NCBI GenBank assembly: GCA_941918925.1
Contig: OW799236.1
Location: forward strand, 15,909,474-15,973,473
Direction: 5' to 3'
Length of the DNA stretch: 64,000 bases
From: Phyto melanocephala
Taxonomy: Eukaryota; Arthropoda; Insecta; Diptera; Rhinophoridae
In this document: piece after piece, positions 22,007-35,559 of the stretch
Layout of the letters: every line of letters starts with the position of its first letter
Numbering within the stretch: position 1 is the stretch's first letter
Position numbers and translations under genes: made by a program
The notes under the pieces: generated by a model
The model's input: the letters and a program-made list of their open reading frames with translations, nothing else
Databases searched by the model: none
What the model was told of the DNA's origin: nothing

Positions 22007-25000
22007 TAAACATTTAAATATATATTTTGATAAAAAACAAAATTTTATGTAAGACATCATTTTATTTTTAAACTACATACTCTATTACAAAGAATATCTT
22101 AATTTGAGATATTTCTGCATGTGTTTATGGTGCATGTATTGTATGTGTATATTTTTATTTTTTAATATCCTTCATACATTTAATATAAAGAATTTTAATT
22201 AAAATAAAGTATTTATACCCTACACCACTACAGATGAGAAGTCTACAATGCTTTTGGAGATAATGCTTGTAATATATTTGTAATTTATTACTTTCTACCA
22301 CTACTTTAATCGATTTAACAGTACCCGGCCGTCCATGTTTTATTTCGACACGCAATAAACCACAACAGCAACTGAAAGTAAAAGAGATGCTTTGGAAAGC
22401 AAGGTCCATATTAAATTTTAAGATTTAGATCAGTGATCGGCTTTGAGTCTTTTTTTCAATATTAATAGTGAGTCATAAAATTTGAGTATAAGTGCGAATA
22501 AATCATTGAAACTTAACTGAGCTGACGTTGATTCATATTTTTAAGAAAATACTTATCTTCAAATAGTGATTCAAGTTGATTCAACAACAACACATTAACA
22601 GCTCTCATTTGTATGAAGAAAAGAGAGTGCAAGAAATTTTTTAGCCGCAAGAAAATTTGCAATTTTACAATGTGTAATATAAAATTTTGGCAAGTAGGCT
22701 AAGTTTCGGTTGACTTCTATAAAAATAAGTAAACAATAACAGTTATTTTGTGTTTTTTAGTTTCATGTTTAAATTTGTTCAGCAAATTAAAAAACTGCGT
22801 TTTTAGGTGCTCACTTAAATTTGAAAGATAATACGCTAAACACACATCAAAGCAAGCACTTTATATTTGCTTGTTGTTTTTGTATTATTTTGTTAAATTT
22901 AAATTGTTTTTTATTTTTGACAATGCACAATTTTTATGATGAATGTCAAATAGTAATTTGACAAGCCTAGTTAAAACACACAACTTCATAATAAGTACGC
23001 GAGTCATACGTGTTTTTGATCGTCTTTTTATCTTGCAATCAGCCAAGTCATACGTTTTGTTGAATATACCTTAAACTTAAAAGTGATTATAAGTAGTGAA
23101 GAATTTTCAATAAGTATGAATGCGTATAAATCAACGAAATAATGAATCATGATTCAAGTTGACTTGCTTCATGAGTATTCGTTGCAGATCTCTGATTTAG
23201 ATTAAATTATTTAATCTAATTTTAAGTTTTCGCTGCTGCAAAAGTTGTACAGCATATGGTTGTGCTTAAAGAAAATTTTTTAAGAATAACGTACAACGTT
23301 TCCAACTCTGAAGCACAGAAAATGTTTAGATTTTATAATGAAAAGATATCTAGAAATGGCAAAATTTTGAAAACAAAAAAGAAAGTTGTTTTAGTTTGTA
23401 CTTAGAGAAAAAAAAAGATATAAGGAGGCTTGCCATATTTGGCTATTTATCGGCATTTTGTCGTTTTTCACCTCGAAATTAGCAAAGTGCAGATTTGCCG
23501 ATTTTTGCTCCAAAAATGCCGTTTTTTTTTATCAACATCTCAGACACGGTTACTTTTTTTATTTTTGTATATTTAAATAATCCTTCGAAACACACTAATA
23601 TTTGTAATATTAAAAATACATTAGCGCATCTACTGAAGAGTTTATTAAAATATAATATATAAACACAAACTGCGATATTCATCTTTAAATATGATTTGTC
23701 TTAACAAAATTATAAAAAAAAATAACAATGATTCTTTTATTGTGATTCCTAGAGATTTCTCCAGCATTATTTGTAAGGAAAACAAAAATAAACCTCCAAA
23801 TAAGGAAAGTTAAAATTTGTGAATTGTTCAAAAATGTTAAAAGAGAGGGAAGAACTTTTTGAAAAAAAGTTATAAATTTACAACATGGGAATTCTAAGGA
23901 TGCATCTTCAATGCTGTAGAAGTTTATACAAAAGGTTCTTCTACATTCTTACGCATGTGTGTAAAGAACTTTTAATCAAGCCAACATAAAGAGATACAAT
24001 TTGGAGGTTCCGTGGAGAATTACTATTTACAAACTATTCTTTTTTCTAAAGATTAGTTCAAGTGTGGTTATTCAAACAGTTTCAAATATCGAACCCTAAA
24101 ATGTGTTCACAGAATAAATATTATTACAAAAAAGATAAAGAAAAATCTTTTTTGTACCCTAAAATACAAAACATGGATATTTCTTTTAAAATGACTGCAA
24201 TTAATTTGTAAAACCTTTAGTTTTATTGAATTTTGTATTATTTCATATGTTTATAACTTTAGTTAGTTCTTAGTAGCGTTGTTTTAATGTTTTTTTTTGG
24301 TAAACAAAAATATGTTTTATTGTATTTAAAGTGAGTATTTTTAATTTACTGATTTCTTGAGAATATGCCGATTGTTTATCAAAATCATCTGGCACCTCTG
24401 GTTGTGAGTAGCAGCATTGTTGCCAATCGTAAAGTTTAGTTGTAACAGAAGATTTTTATGGTTGTATCTACAAAATTTCGTTTCGTAATATCAATCCATA
24501 GTTGGCACTAAGAAACTACATTTCTTGTAATTGAATCGATTACAGAGACTAATCCATTCGATTAGTAATGAATTTGATTGTCTAGTTTTTGCTGCTAGAA
24601 AACAGAAAATCACATTCATTGCCAATCGAATGGTTCAGTTCCTGCAATTGAATTTTTCATTTGTGATTATACAATTTCTTTTGCAAGAATCATAATTTAG
24701 CAGTGCTGACTATATACGAAGTTCTGTATCAATATACACCATGTATGTATGTAGTGTATCATTTGGTCAACAATTTATATACAGAAAAAATCTTGATAAA
24801 ATTCTACTTGAAAAAAATCGTTAAAAAAATAAAGAGAAGTCTTAACAAAAACATAATGAAACTTTTTGATACTTTTTAACAGGTGTATATATTGTGGGAT
24901 ACAAAAGAGAATGCAATACAAGAGTATTAAATGGAACCACTAAAAACAAAGTTAATGGTTTTCGTTAAAAAAAATCAAAGGATTAAAAAAAAAATGAACA

Positions 25001-25937
25001 CAAACGATATAAAAAAAAAAAAAAATAAAACAATGAGGCAGTGCAGAAACACAATTTTTTTGTATAAAATTAATTCAGGTAAATTTTGTTTTTTTTCGAC
25101 TAAATTTATTTCATAGAAAACTTTTAATTTTTTCTAAATTACTTTAATAAAGGTTTGAAATAAGTATCTAAACAGACATATAATAAAACTACCACTTAAC
25201 GAAATTTAATAACTGATTGAACTTTAATTTAAACTTAAATGAACTTTTCTCTTACAGCCAAACCTAAACAAGAGCGGCAAGTGTTGTGCTAAGCGCTAAA
25301 ACTGCTACTTCATCATAAACAGAACAGAACAGAATTGTTCACTTATGGTGTTTGAAAAAGCTTACTACAGTGAAATAATAATAGAGATCAAATCGCTAGA
25401 TTGACCTTAACAAAGCTAAAATTGCATAACTTCTTAATAACTTTAAAAGCAAAAAATAATAAAAACAGGTATACTACAGCCAATAAGTATTAATACTTCA
25501 TGCCTTGTCCAGCTCACTCTCAAGTGTCGTCGCGTAGCTGAACTGTGGTTACAGTTTTCAGACTATTCTACAATTAACTGCGTGCTTTTTAATTCGTTTA
25601 ACTGAAGGAGTGCCAACTAAACTCATTTATAACTGGAGGAGTACCAATTAAATTCATCTACTTTTAAATTTGCAGTTCAGCTTTTAACTTCATAAAGAAA
25701 GTCGACTTACGGAAACTGAACCACTGTGGGATAGCCTGGCCATACGTGTGATTTTTGCACGGGCAACCAATTTATTTATGTAAAAAAAAAAAATAAATAA
25801 CGCCTTGTCGAGATTTGATTTTTTAATTGTCATGCATTGTACCCGTGTTGTTCTGGTTTGTTTTGCAAAAGTTTTAAGGACAATACAAATTTTAACTGCT
25901 AAAAAACGCGTGCCGCTCATGTTAGGGTTTGGCTGTC
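22007..25937. other. AT-rich spacer, no gene supported
   Basis: Nothing coding stands out. A short ATACCCTACACCAC motif at about 22215 is the start block of the repeat seen near 37968. A splice-acceptor-like CTCTTACAG at about 25257 is followed by only 13 codons to a stop and was not called. Confidence 0.4.
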
Positions 25938-26320
25938 AGAACTAGAACTGAACTAGAACTGAACTAGAACTGAACTAGAACTGAACTAGAACTGAACTAG
26001 AACTGATATAGAACTGAACTAGAACTGAACTAGAATTAAACTATAACTGAACTAGAACTGAACTAAAACTGAACTAGAACTGAACTAGAACTGAACTAGA
26101 ACTGAACTAGAACTGAACTAGAACTGAACTAGAACTGAACTAGAACTGAACTAGAACTGAACTAAAACTGAACTAGAACTGAACTAAACTAGAACTTTAC
26201 TAGAACTGAACTTGAACTGAACTGAAATGAACTAGAACTGAACTAGAACTGATATAGAACTGAACTATTACTGAACTAGGACTAAGGCAGAATTAAACTA
26301 GAACTGATTAAAACATAAAT
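25938..26320 (+). repeat. GAACTGAACTA minisatellite array 2
   Basis: Same 11-bp unit and orientation as the array at 8490-9330, near-perfect in its centre and degenerate towards the right edge. It shows the same internal variants (GAACTAAAACT, GATATAGAACT). Confidence 0.95.
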
Positions 26321-29300
26321 AAAAACTTAACATGAATGTTAATAACAACAAAAACCAATCTAAAAGTGAATCAGAACTAAATTTTAACTGAACTGCGACT
26401 AAAATATAATTTTAAAGACAACTGCTGTAAGATACTTAAATTTAAAAATTTATAACATAAAATAATGCAGCTTCATTAACGTACACATGCAGCAAAAATA
26501 GCAAATAAAATAAATACAAATACACCAATACATAAACAATATGGAAAATGTTCACAAATAAAATGCAGAATGTGTATGAAAAATAAACATAAATATATAT
26601 GCTGGCATATTCATGTAACAAACAGCATGCTCTAACACATACATATATGCAAAATGGTCTTATTTACCCTGCATATAATATTACCTATGTCGTCAATTGC
26701 AGCTGCTATTAACTAGTTACAGAATAGTCTAATGTAATGGATCAAATAATTTTCAAGCAAAAATTTGTAGGTAAGCCACAAGTTTTCGTATTTTAACGAT
26801 TGTATTAGTGTTGTAACAAACTATATAATGGTCATTAAGGTACCCCAACGAGTAGTGACAAAGAGTACTTTTGAGACTACGATGATGTTGCAAAGCTGGG
26901 TTATATGTTCCAGTCCTGTTTTCTTCATATTTTTCTTTGGACTAGTCCTAGTCCATTATGGAGTATACTTTACCTGTCGCCTTATCTGCAGGGTTTACCT
27001 ATATTTATGTGCCATGATTATGATGTACATCTTATTGGTGGTGTGTTAATAACGTTAAACGGATATAACAAAAGATGATATTGAGGATATCATCTTTATC
27101 TTCTTCATCTACATCAGCAGCATTTTTGTTGCCTTCATCAACGTCATCAATGTTGGGAACAAAAAATCATTTGTATCACCGCTCGCAGCATCAACACCGC
27201 TACCCAACCATAAATTATCATGACAGTATGGGCTAGTAAGAATTATGCTTTTTTTTTTGCTTCTCTCATACAAGTATGTGTGTGTTTTATTTTTCACATT
27301 CTCATATTTTTATAGTTGTCAGTGGAATGTGTCAGTGTGTTGCAAACGAGGGATGTTAGTCACGAAATGGTTATGGATGTACATTTTCTATAACTTTCTT
27401 TGTGAACATATTTTTTTTTAATATTTTCAATTACTTATTTACTTAAATATTTAGCTCTTGCAAGTATGATCTCTTGAACATATTTATATGTCATTATAGT
27501 TGTATCTGTGTTAGTGTATCTGCTTATAGATTCCAAAGTAATATGCTTTTAGCATTAAATTGTAAATTAAAATAAAATAAGCAAAAATTATTTTAAAAAA
27601 AGCATAAAAAACTCAGGTAAATAAATGAGCATAAGAACAATCTCTAAAAGGTGGAGCACATGAAAATAGCAATACAGATGATAATGATAATGCTGTTGCT
27701 GATGATGATGATGATGATGATATTTAATATTTATACAAAAACAAAATTCCATACCAAACAGTATTGTAAAGTTGTACTTTTGTCGAAAACACTTTTAACG
27801 AGATATTCTTAAAACATGTGTAGTCCTCTTAAAATACCTTGAACATGGAGAATATGCTCTCATAAATAAAATAAAAATAAAGCAACAAGCCGTTGTTGCT
27901 CTTGCTGTCGGAAGGATAAAAATCGCACAAACATAAGGATAAAAACATCACATATGTGTCGATGTGTCTTTAATGCTCCCACAAAAAAAGGAAATGTTTC
28001 AAGCATTTAAAAGTTACCTTTACCAATTTATACATTCCTACTGGAACATTTTTTGCCTTTTGACTGGAGTGTAAGTTTAATAGAAATGGAGTTTTAAAGG
28101 GACCAGCTAAAAAGTTTAGCTTCGTGCTATTTTTGGTTTATGTTTGTGTTAAGTTTTTCTTTTTTAGATTTAGCAGTTTAAGGTGTATGCTGGTAGCTTT
28201 ATATATTATTATTGTAAACAAGTTCGAGATAAATTCCCTGAAGCTTATGTTCAGTTTAAGCTCATTTCTATTTTAATTTTTATTCGGTTTAATGCAATAA
28301 ACACATAGACAACAGTAGGCCACATAGCTACATGACTACAACTATAGTCAACTACTTAATTATATTGAAGACGACAGTAAGATTGCAATAAGCTGATAAG
28401 AAATAGTCAGTGCCAGCGGTAGTGGTCGCGGCTGCGGTGCACAAAATTAAACGGCAGTAAACATTAAGATAATTTAATTTATATAATTTGGTATACAATT
28501 ATTACTCAAAGCTTTAAAAATATAAATTTTTAAATTAGTAAACGAACATATTCTATTTTGAATTTTGCATTCTAAAATAATAAAAAAAATCACCGTTTAT
28601 TCGGTAATATTTTTAATTAACGACTTCTATAATTTAATATAGGATGTACGTACAAACAGAGTAGAATATTAAGGCCCACTATTATAACTTTGAAATAGCT
28701 GAAGTCAGGATGTTACCGGAGAGGTAACTAGTTATTTGTTGTTATAAATACACCTTAACTCAAAAGTGATCCATAAGCTAAAGGGAAGCTCATCTTACCT
28801 TTAATTTTTTACAAAAGACTTATGAATTGAAGGTGACACATTTGCTTCTTTTTTAAATAAAATTTTTAGTATTTTTTAAAAGATTTGAAAAGTCAAATAC
28901 GAAAAATATTAATAATTTGTGGTTAGCTGGTATGTAGGTAGGAAAGGGAGCTGCAAGAAGCAAGAGATACCTCCAACAGCCTTACTCGGAGACTAACATG
29001 GTACATTGTGTTCTCTTTAATAGAAGAAAAACCGAAATTAGTAGAAGAAAAGATGAACAGTACAAAAGAGAAATGAATAAAAGACTCGTTGAAACCCTAT
29101 CTGGCCTTTACTGTCCATTCACAAGCGATCCGACCTCCATGATGAATCCAATGATATTATTTTGTAAAAGGTTAAAAAAGGATTAATTGGAAATCGTTAT
29201 CGATACTTACTTTTATTTGTTTAAAATAGTCGATATTTCCACTGCTTCTGCCATATTTTGAAAAAAATCAAGTTTATTTAACAAGGGGGTCGTAATAAAG

Positions 29301-29399
29301 AAAAATATTTAAAGATCACTTAATTGCTAACGTAAGCCACAGTTACCTTTTACTAACATTAACTTTATACATAGGTTGAAATAATGCCCCTAAATCTGC
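26321..29399. other. AT-rich spacer with microsatellite, no gene supported
   Basis: Holds a (GAT)n run at about 27700-27721. A 73-codon hydrophobic frame at 26828-27049 and a 62-codon charged frame at 28998-29186 sit in slightly more GC-rich DNA, but have no domain, splice signal or repeat match that I can see. Confidence 0.4.
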
Positions 29400-30330
29400 T
29401 TAAAGTTTTATTATCTGCATCCAAAACTGGCTTAATTTAGTGTCCGTCTGTCTGTCCGTGTGTTGGTTGAAATCAACTTTTAGAAGCAACCATATGTTTC
29501 TCAGATCTGTGTATGGTATCAATCTTTTGGAAATACCCGGTAATGAATTGCTATTAAAATTTAGCACAATCGCCCCATAACTTTCTGAGATATGAGCAAA
29601 TAAACACGACTGCCTCTGTTTTTTTTCCCATATTTTTACCACCAAAATTACAATTTTTCAGCAATAGAATAATTTATAGGTACCTTTGCTACTATTTGTA
29701 AATATTATATGCCTCTAAAGATATTCGTAAACACTTCTGGATAATGCGGGCTCTAATCGGTAAAGTTATAGGCAAAAATTTTTTTGAAAAAAGATATATG
29801 TTCCAAAAATTTACAAATTAAAATCAATTTTGTTTTAGCTTCTAGACAACAGAGAGAGGCAATATTGGCATCATCTGAAAGGACTTGACTAGCGCAATAT
29901 AAGCACTATAAAAAACTTAAATTAATGTTGGCCGCCACTACAAAATGGCGGACAATCAATTTGTATATGGGTCAAATATGGTATTTTAAAATGTAGCTCA
30001 ATATTGGTATCAAATGAAAGAGCTTGACCAGTAGAATACAGTAAATTATTTAAAAATTTAAAATTCAAGATGGCGTTTAAAAGAAAATGGCGGAAGAAAT
30101 TTTTTTAACTCCTTCAATATGGGTATCAAATGAAAGGGCTTGACCAGTAGAATACAGATAACTACGTATAAAATCAAAATCAAGGATGACGTTTGAAATA
30201 ATAACGAAAAATGAAGTATAAAATGATATATGGGTTAAGCTAAGATGTGTGATTATACCCATGTACATGATGGTGAAGGGTATTATCAGATCCGGCACGG
30301 CCGAATATATTACTCTTATGTGTTTTTAAT
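29400..30330 (+). repeat. ACCCTTCAC/CCGAATATA-family repeat, copy at 29.4 kb
   Basis: Contains the family blocks GTCCGTGTGTTGGTTGAAAT, TTTCTGAGATATGAGCAAAT and repeated 'TCAAATGAAAG' units, and ends GAAGGGTATTATCAGATCCG then CACGGCCGAATATA. The 3' end contains the complement of the 5' ACCCTTCAC block seen in the other copies, so complete members carry inverted ends. Non-coding. Confidence 0.7.
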
Positions 30331-30577
30331 GTGTTTCACTTCTGTTCCCTTTTTGACTTTCTTTTATTTCAGTTGACATTCAGTTACAGTTAAATTCATT
30401 TTTTAACTTATAATACTCATAAAACTTAGTTGGTCGCATTGTTTCGCCCATGAGTATATAAAAAACATTGTTACGTATGCAAATATGTTATTCTAACGTG
30501 ATCACTTTACGTTTTTTAAAAGCGGCTTAACTGGTTGAGAGCCGAAAAAACGGTATGATGAAAAATATATACGAAAG

Positions 30578-30612
30578 TATAAATTGAAGGAAGCAACAAA
30601 CAGTTCAGTACA
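30578..30612 (+). promoter_or_regulatory. Possible Pol II core promoter (TATA box plus initiator)
   Basis: TATAAAT at 30578-30584 lies 29 bases upstream of the A of TCAGTA (30605-30610), the arthropod initiator consensus, which is near-ideal spacing. An 82-codon frame from ATG 30725 to 30970, Cys-rich with one hydrophobic segment, follows, but I cannot show it is a gene. In AT-rich DNA such pairs also arise by chance. Confidence 0.25.
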
Positions 30613-30970
30613 TACTTTAAGGCAACAGACTCTTACAGACTAACACATACTTACTTACCCGTAGAAGTCTTCACATTTTTCAAACTTTCCTGTTGGGCTG
30701 TTGCCACATTAATAGTTGCTGTACATGAGTGTTTTGCATGTGTCGATATGTTGGGGATTGTGGAAGTATTGTCGTTTTTTATATATATTTTATACATTCG
30801 GCGTACTGGATGCTGAAACATGTATATATTATTGTTTATTTTTTTTTTTGTTTTTTATCATTGTTTTCTGGATGGTTCCAGAGTTACCCAAAATGCGGTG
30901 TATGGAAGTTTTAAAGCATAGGTGCCCATTTCAGCAAACAATTGTTTATAACCCCACCTCTTTTCTTTAA

Positions 30971-31499
30971 GCTCTTTAATTTGGTCGTCCATGAGACAGT
31001 GACGAGTGCACATGCTTAGTGGCTGTGTTGATATTTATTCAAATACAGTGCGCAAAAAAATTATGATGGAGTTAGAAAAATTGTTTGTTTTCATAAAGAC
31101 AAATTTAAATCTTCAACATTCATTGATAACTTTTCATTTTACCAAGTAAAAAAATAATAAATTCAGCGTTTACTGTATTTTTAATAGTTTTTTACACCCA
31201 AAACAATTTCTTGCATTAAATTTTTCAATTCAAACATTCGACTTTACCAATCTTTACGTTTATTTTTTTCTTTTAACTAAAAATAGCAAATTCAGTGTGA
31301 ACTGCATTATTATATATTTTTAAAAACCAAAAAAAATTTTTGCGACTAAATTTTGATAAAAATCTGTGAGCTTACTATTTCGAAGCACTCTACTTTAAAA
31401 TTCTCTCACCAATACGGCTGCAAAATATTTTTGAGCATCTATGTTTCAAAGCCACAATTGTTTTTGTATTTTGATTTAGATTATAATTAAAAAAAGTGC
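30971..31499. other. AT-rich spacer, nothing seen
   Basis: No ORF or repeat recognised. Confidence 0.45.
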
Positions 31500-31745
31500 C
31501 TGTTTAGAACTGATTCCGTTGCAGTGCAGTTCTAGTTCAGTTGTTGTTGCAATTCATTTCTAGTTCAACTGTAATTTTGTTGTAGTTCAAGCTTAGTTCA
31601 GTTTTATTCTAGATTAGTTCTTGTTTTGGTCTAGTTTGAGCTCAGTTCTACTTCACTTCTAATTCAGTTCTATTTCAGGTTCAGCTTTAGTTTTATTCCT
31701 ATTCAGTTCGGTTAGTGTTAAGTTTTACTTTCGTTTCACTTCGAG
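31500..31745 (-). repeat. Degenerate minisatellite array 3 (inverted)
   Basis: TAGTTCAGTTC-type units, the reverse complement of the arrays at 8490 and 25938, here heavily mutated throughout. An old or dying array. Confidence 0.8.
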
Positions 31746-31794
31746 TTTTTATTTTGTCTTTTTCATATTTTATTTTATTAAGTACTAGAAAAGC

Positions 31795-32390
31795 TCGTCG
31801 CGCGTTGCTACGCCCCTTAATAAATAAAAACGCATTCTGAATTTAAATTGAATATCAAGTGCAAAAAGCTAAAAATTAAAACTTTTTTTAATGGGCGTGG
31901 CACTGCCCACTTTTCTAATCACGAAACTGTATAGTCATGACAGCTCAATATGTGTGCAAAGTTTCAGAAATATTGGTGAAGTTCAAGTGGCTGAAAATGA
32001 AAACTTTTTTTATGGGCGTGGCACCGCCCAATTTTCTAATCACGAAATTGTAAAGCTATGACAGCTCAATATGTGTGCAATGTTTTAGAAAAATCGGTCT
32101 AGGGCAAGTACTTCAAAATTATAATTTTTTTTTATGGGCGTGGCACTGCCCATTTTTCTTACCCCAAAATTATATAGTCATGATAGCTCAATATGTGTGC
32201 AAAGTTTCAGAAAAATCGGTCAAGTGCAAGTAGCTAAAAATGATAACTAATTTTTTATGGGCGCGACCCCGCCCATTTTTTTCCACCCATAAACATTCCT
32301 TGGAATGTGTACAATAACTTGCCAAAGTTTGAGTCCGATCGGTTTTACAGTTTCGGAGTCTATAGCTAACACACACACACCGTATGCCTT
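31795..32390 (+). repeat. Dispersed repeat with ~120-bp internal units, copy 2 (complete-looking)
   Basis: Opens AAGCTCGTCGCGCGTTGCTA and then shows four tandem units, each marked by ATGGGCG at about 31892, 32012, 32134 and 32258 and by CTCAATATGTGTG. It ends with TTTGAGTCCGATCGGTTTTA and an (AC)n tail. It matches 1-320, which has two units. Confidence 0.8.
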
Positions 32391-33490
32391 GAGCTTATTT
32401 GGGAAGTTCTGCCGTAATGTCTGCTATTGTTTCATGTAACTTTGTAGATGAAGTAAATGCAGAAACTATTTCTACAATTGCATTGTGGTCTCCTTGCTAA
32501 CAAAATGACAATAAAATTATATCAACATATTTTTAATGCAGGCTAAAATATGCAAAAATATGCGAGTTTTATTGTAGTGATACGTATTCGCATTTACTTA
32601 TATTAACATAACATATATGTATGTACATATGTATTGTTGGTATAACCCAGCAGCAATAAAACAACTCAACAATATCAAAAATATCTTCTTTTAATATTTT
32701 TGGATATTTATTTTTATTAACTTTTAACACACAACATGATAACATACTTCTTATTCAATTAGTCTTTTATAACCTTCAATTGCTTGTTGGGTTAGCAATT
32801 AGCATACATCTCGCATGCACACAAATTTACTTGCACACAGCATCAAATTATGTTTAATGGCATGATTATGACAGTAAGAATTTCTTCTCTACTTTCTCTT
32901 TCTATCTCTTCGTTTACTTTCTTTTGCTATTTATTGTTTGTATTTTGTTGCATTGTGTATCGTTGTCGTGCTTATTAATGCATATTATTAGGGGAAAACA
33001 TTTTGTGTTGCTCTTGTCGGTGGTTCGTTGCCTGGTTGTGTTGGTATTATTGTGGTTGTTGGCGCGGTTGAATGTTTCTTAAATACGATTTAAAACAATA
33101 TTTTTTGATATTTTTGTAAAAAAATATAAATAATAAGAGACTCAGGCATACGTACAAATAAATACATCGGCAGCTGTAAAATTAAAACCGTATTTGTAAC
33201 GTTTTTTTTTTTGGTTAAATGTATGATAGAAATTAAAAGGGGAGAAAACAAAAACAAACAAAAAAAATTAAAATTAAAAAAATTTATACCAACGAAATTT
33301 GTTAAATGATTTAATAAAAAATAAAAATTGTTTTAAGATATCTGGAAAAATTTATGTTAAATATTTTTTCTTAGCAGATCATTAAAATAAAGTTTTTAAA
33401 AACGGGGGAGTTTCAAATAGAGTGATAGGGTTAAAAAAAATTGTTGCTTAAGGCGTAATAAAAATATAAAAATATACGAAAAATCGAATA
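32391..33490. other. AT-rich spacer, no gene seen
   Basis: No recognisable exon or repeat boundary. Confidence 0.45.
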
Positions 33491-34191
33491 CACTCATACC
33501 CCGGTTTGCGTCGCTAATTGGGACCGGTAAAACGAGACGCAAACCGAATCGTAGTTTTCCATACATTTATATTAATTTTCATTTAATGCGTTCCGAGACT
33601 CATAATTTCAGTTAAAAAAATTGTGTTTTCAATAGAAAATATAAATTTTGTATAATTATTTTTGTAATAATAGTTTTTTTTTTTAGATAAAAAAAAACCA
33701 GTTCCTGAAAAAACTTTGAAAAACATAACAAAAATATTAAGATTAAAATTAAAAATAAGAAATTCATCGAACATTAATTACGAAAAAAAGTCTATAGCGA
33801 TATGCTAGTTTTTTATTCTGAGCTTAAGACATCTAAATCGATTACCATTTGGATTTGTCAATCTTGCTGATTTTTGTATAAAGTTTGTTGGGGTCTGACA
33901 GCTTTCTTTTAAATAAATTTCCTCGTAACAATTGATAGCATTGGTCACATTTCTAGAAACATTTAAGCTGCAACTACCTTAGACTTATAAGGGAAATCCC
34001 CTTTTTTCCATTTTGGCTTTGTACAAACATGTTCAAATTAACGGCGCAAATTGAAGCACCAAAGAGACAACTTCGAAGCCATTCGACACAAATAAAAGCA
34101 TAAACGACGCAACATCGAAATAACGGAAATTTTAAAAAGACGCAACTTCGAAACGATGCTAACCGAAGCGACGCAAACCGGTGAATGAGTG
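33491..34191. mobile_element. Non-autonomous TA-flanked element (pogo-like), 701 bp
   Basis: The ends CACTCATACCCCGGTTTGCG and the inverted right end differ at 2 of 24 positions, and both sides are flanked by TA (33489-33490, 34192-34193). The end motif is repeated inside (ACGCAAACCG about 30 bp from the left end, and several GACGCAA blocks near the right), giving clustered subterminal repeats. No transposase frame remains. The TIR style recalls pogo/Tigger elements. Confidence 0.75.
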
Positions 34192-34193
34192 TA

Positions 34194-35559
34194 TATTGGA
34201 AATTTTTAGAAAATATTTGTTTGTAAACTTTATAAGTAACACATTTTGAAAGCATTTTATTTAATTAAAATTTCAAATATTATCTGTTTATATACAGCTT
34301 TTCGCCAAGTTTTTATGCTAAAAAATATCAGTCATAGGTTTGAAAAATTTAAATTCAAATCAAAATTCCGAAATATTAAGAAAACGTTATATATTTAAAA
34401 AAATAAAAATTCCCCAAAATTTCTGAATACAGAAAAGGTTTATTAATGTAAAATAGCTTAAAAAGCTCAGAAGGACTACTTTTCGAAATTTAATAAGACC
34501 AAAATGTTCAATAAAATAATCCATCTTCTAAATTTTGATAGTTCTGTTTTTTTATTAAATATGTATGTATATTTTTCAAAAATTTTATGGTGTTGTGTAT
34601 AGTTAAAATACTAGATAACATATTACCACATTTTAAAATTTTATTGTCTGTCTTTCTGTATGTCTGTCTGTCTTTCTGTTTGTCTTCCAGAACTTGGTTG
34701 GCTCTAAAACTTCTAGATGAATTTTTGTAAATAATCTTTGAAGGTACTTTGATACCTGCTTTAACATATAGGTTAATAGAAAATTAGTAAGAAATTTAAT
34801 CGTTCACAACCATAATAGTAAGAGTAATATAAGCAATTTGCACTTTATGATATTAAAATATATCTTCGCCTAAAAATGGTTTGAAAATTTTTGTTGGACT
34901 CAACTTCAGACATTGAGGTAGCTAAAAATTTTTCTGGAGGTAGCAAAAGGATAACAATTTTTTGCGAGAGAGGGCAAAATCTTAAATTTAGTTAATTTTT
35001 TCCAAATTCCTTGCAAAAACAATTCTGCACCCCCAGAATGGTGTAGTTAAGCCAATGACTTCAGACCAGCAATTTATTAACAAATTTCTGATAATCTTAA
35101 AATCCAACAGTGCTGTGCTAATTTATTATTTGATGTTTATTATCTTTAGTTTACACTTATAAAAATGTGTTGCCTATTTTTGGGCTGAAAATTTGTAAAT
35201 CAGTGTATAGTGGCTTTCAAACAATTTTTTGTTGTTATTGGTTAGTACAACACTCAACCCATGATTTTAGAAATTTTCCAAAAGCCAATGTTGCGTTTTT
35301 CACGCTTAATTAAACGCGTTTTAAAAACCTTAAAATCGTATATTTTTTGGACAGCTCCTTTTTTAAAGTCGCGTTTTACTTCAAAATTAAAATTATCGAA
35401 ATTTTGCAACTTTTTGAAAGATGAAAGATGACGCGGAACCTAACATATATTACGAACCAACACCTTCCTTTTAATAAATAATTCTGCAAATACTTATGAG
35501 ATTAAATATTTTAGGCAATAACGAAAAAGTTATAAAACTACAAAAGTTTAACCACAATA
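34194..35559. other. AT-rich spacer, no gene seen
   Basis: Contains a (TCTG)-rich stretch near 34650-34690 that may be a scrap of the ACCCTTCAC family. No coding signal. Confidence 0.4.

Noticed and set aside
25250..25302. CTCTTACAG acceptor followed by a 13-codon frame ending in a stop (PNLNKSGKCCAKR)
   Set aside because: Too short, with no partner donor, and a Cys-Cys tail of this form matches no prenylation pattern that I can defend.
26828..27049. 73-codon hydrophobic frame
   Set aside because: No homology signal, no clear promoter, and a competing antisense frame lies nearby. It may be chance in a slightly GC-richer patch.
27685..27722. GATGATGATG run considered as a hammerhead core
   Set aside because: It is a simple (GAT)n microsatellite with no GAAA box or stems.
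28998..29186. 62-codon charged frame in a GC-richer patch
   Set aside because: No recognisable domain or splice structure.
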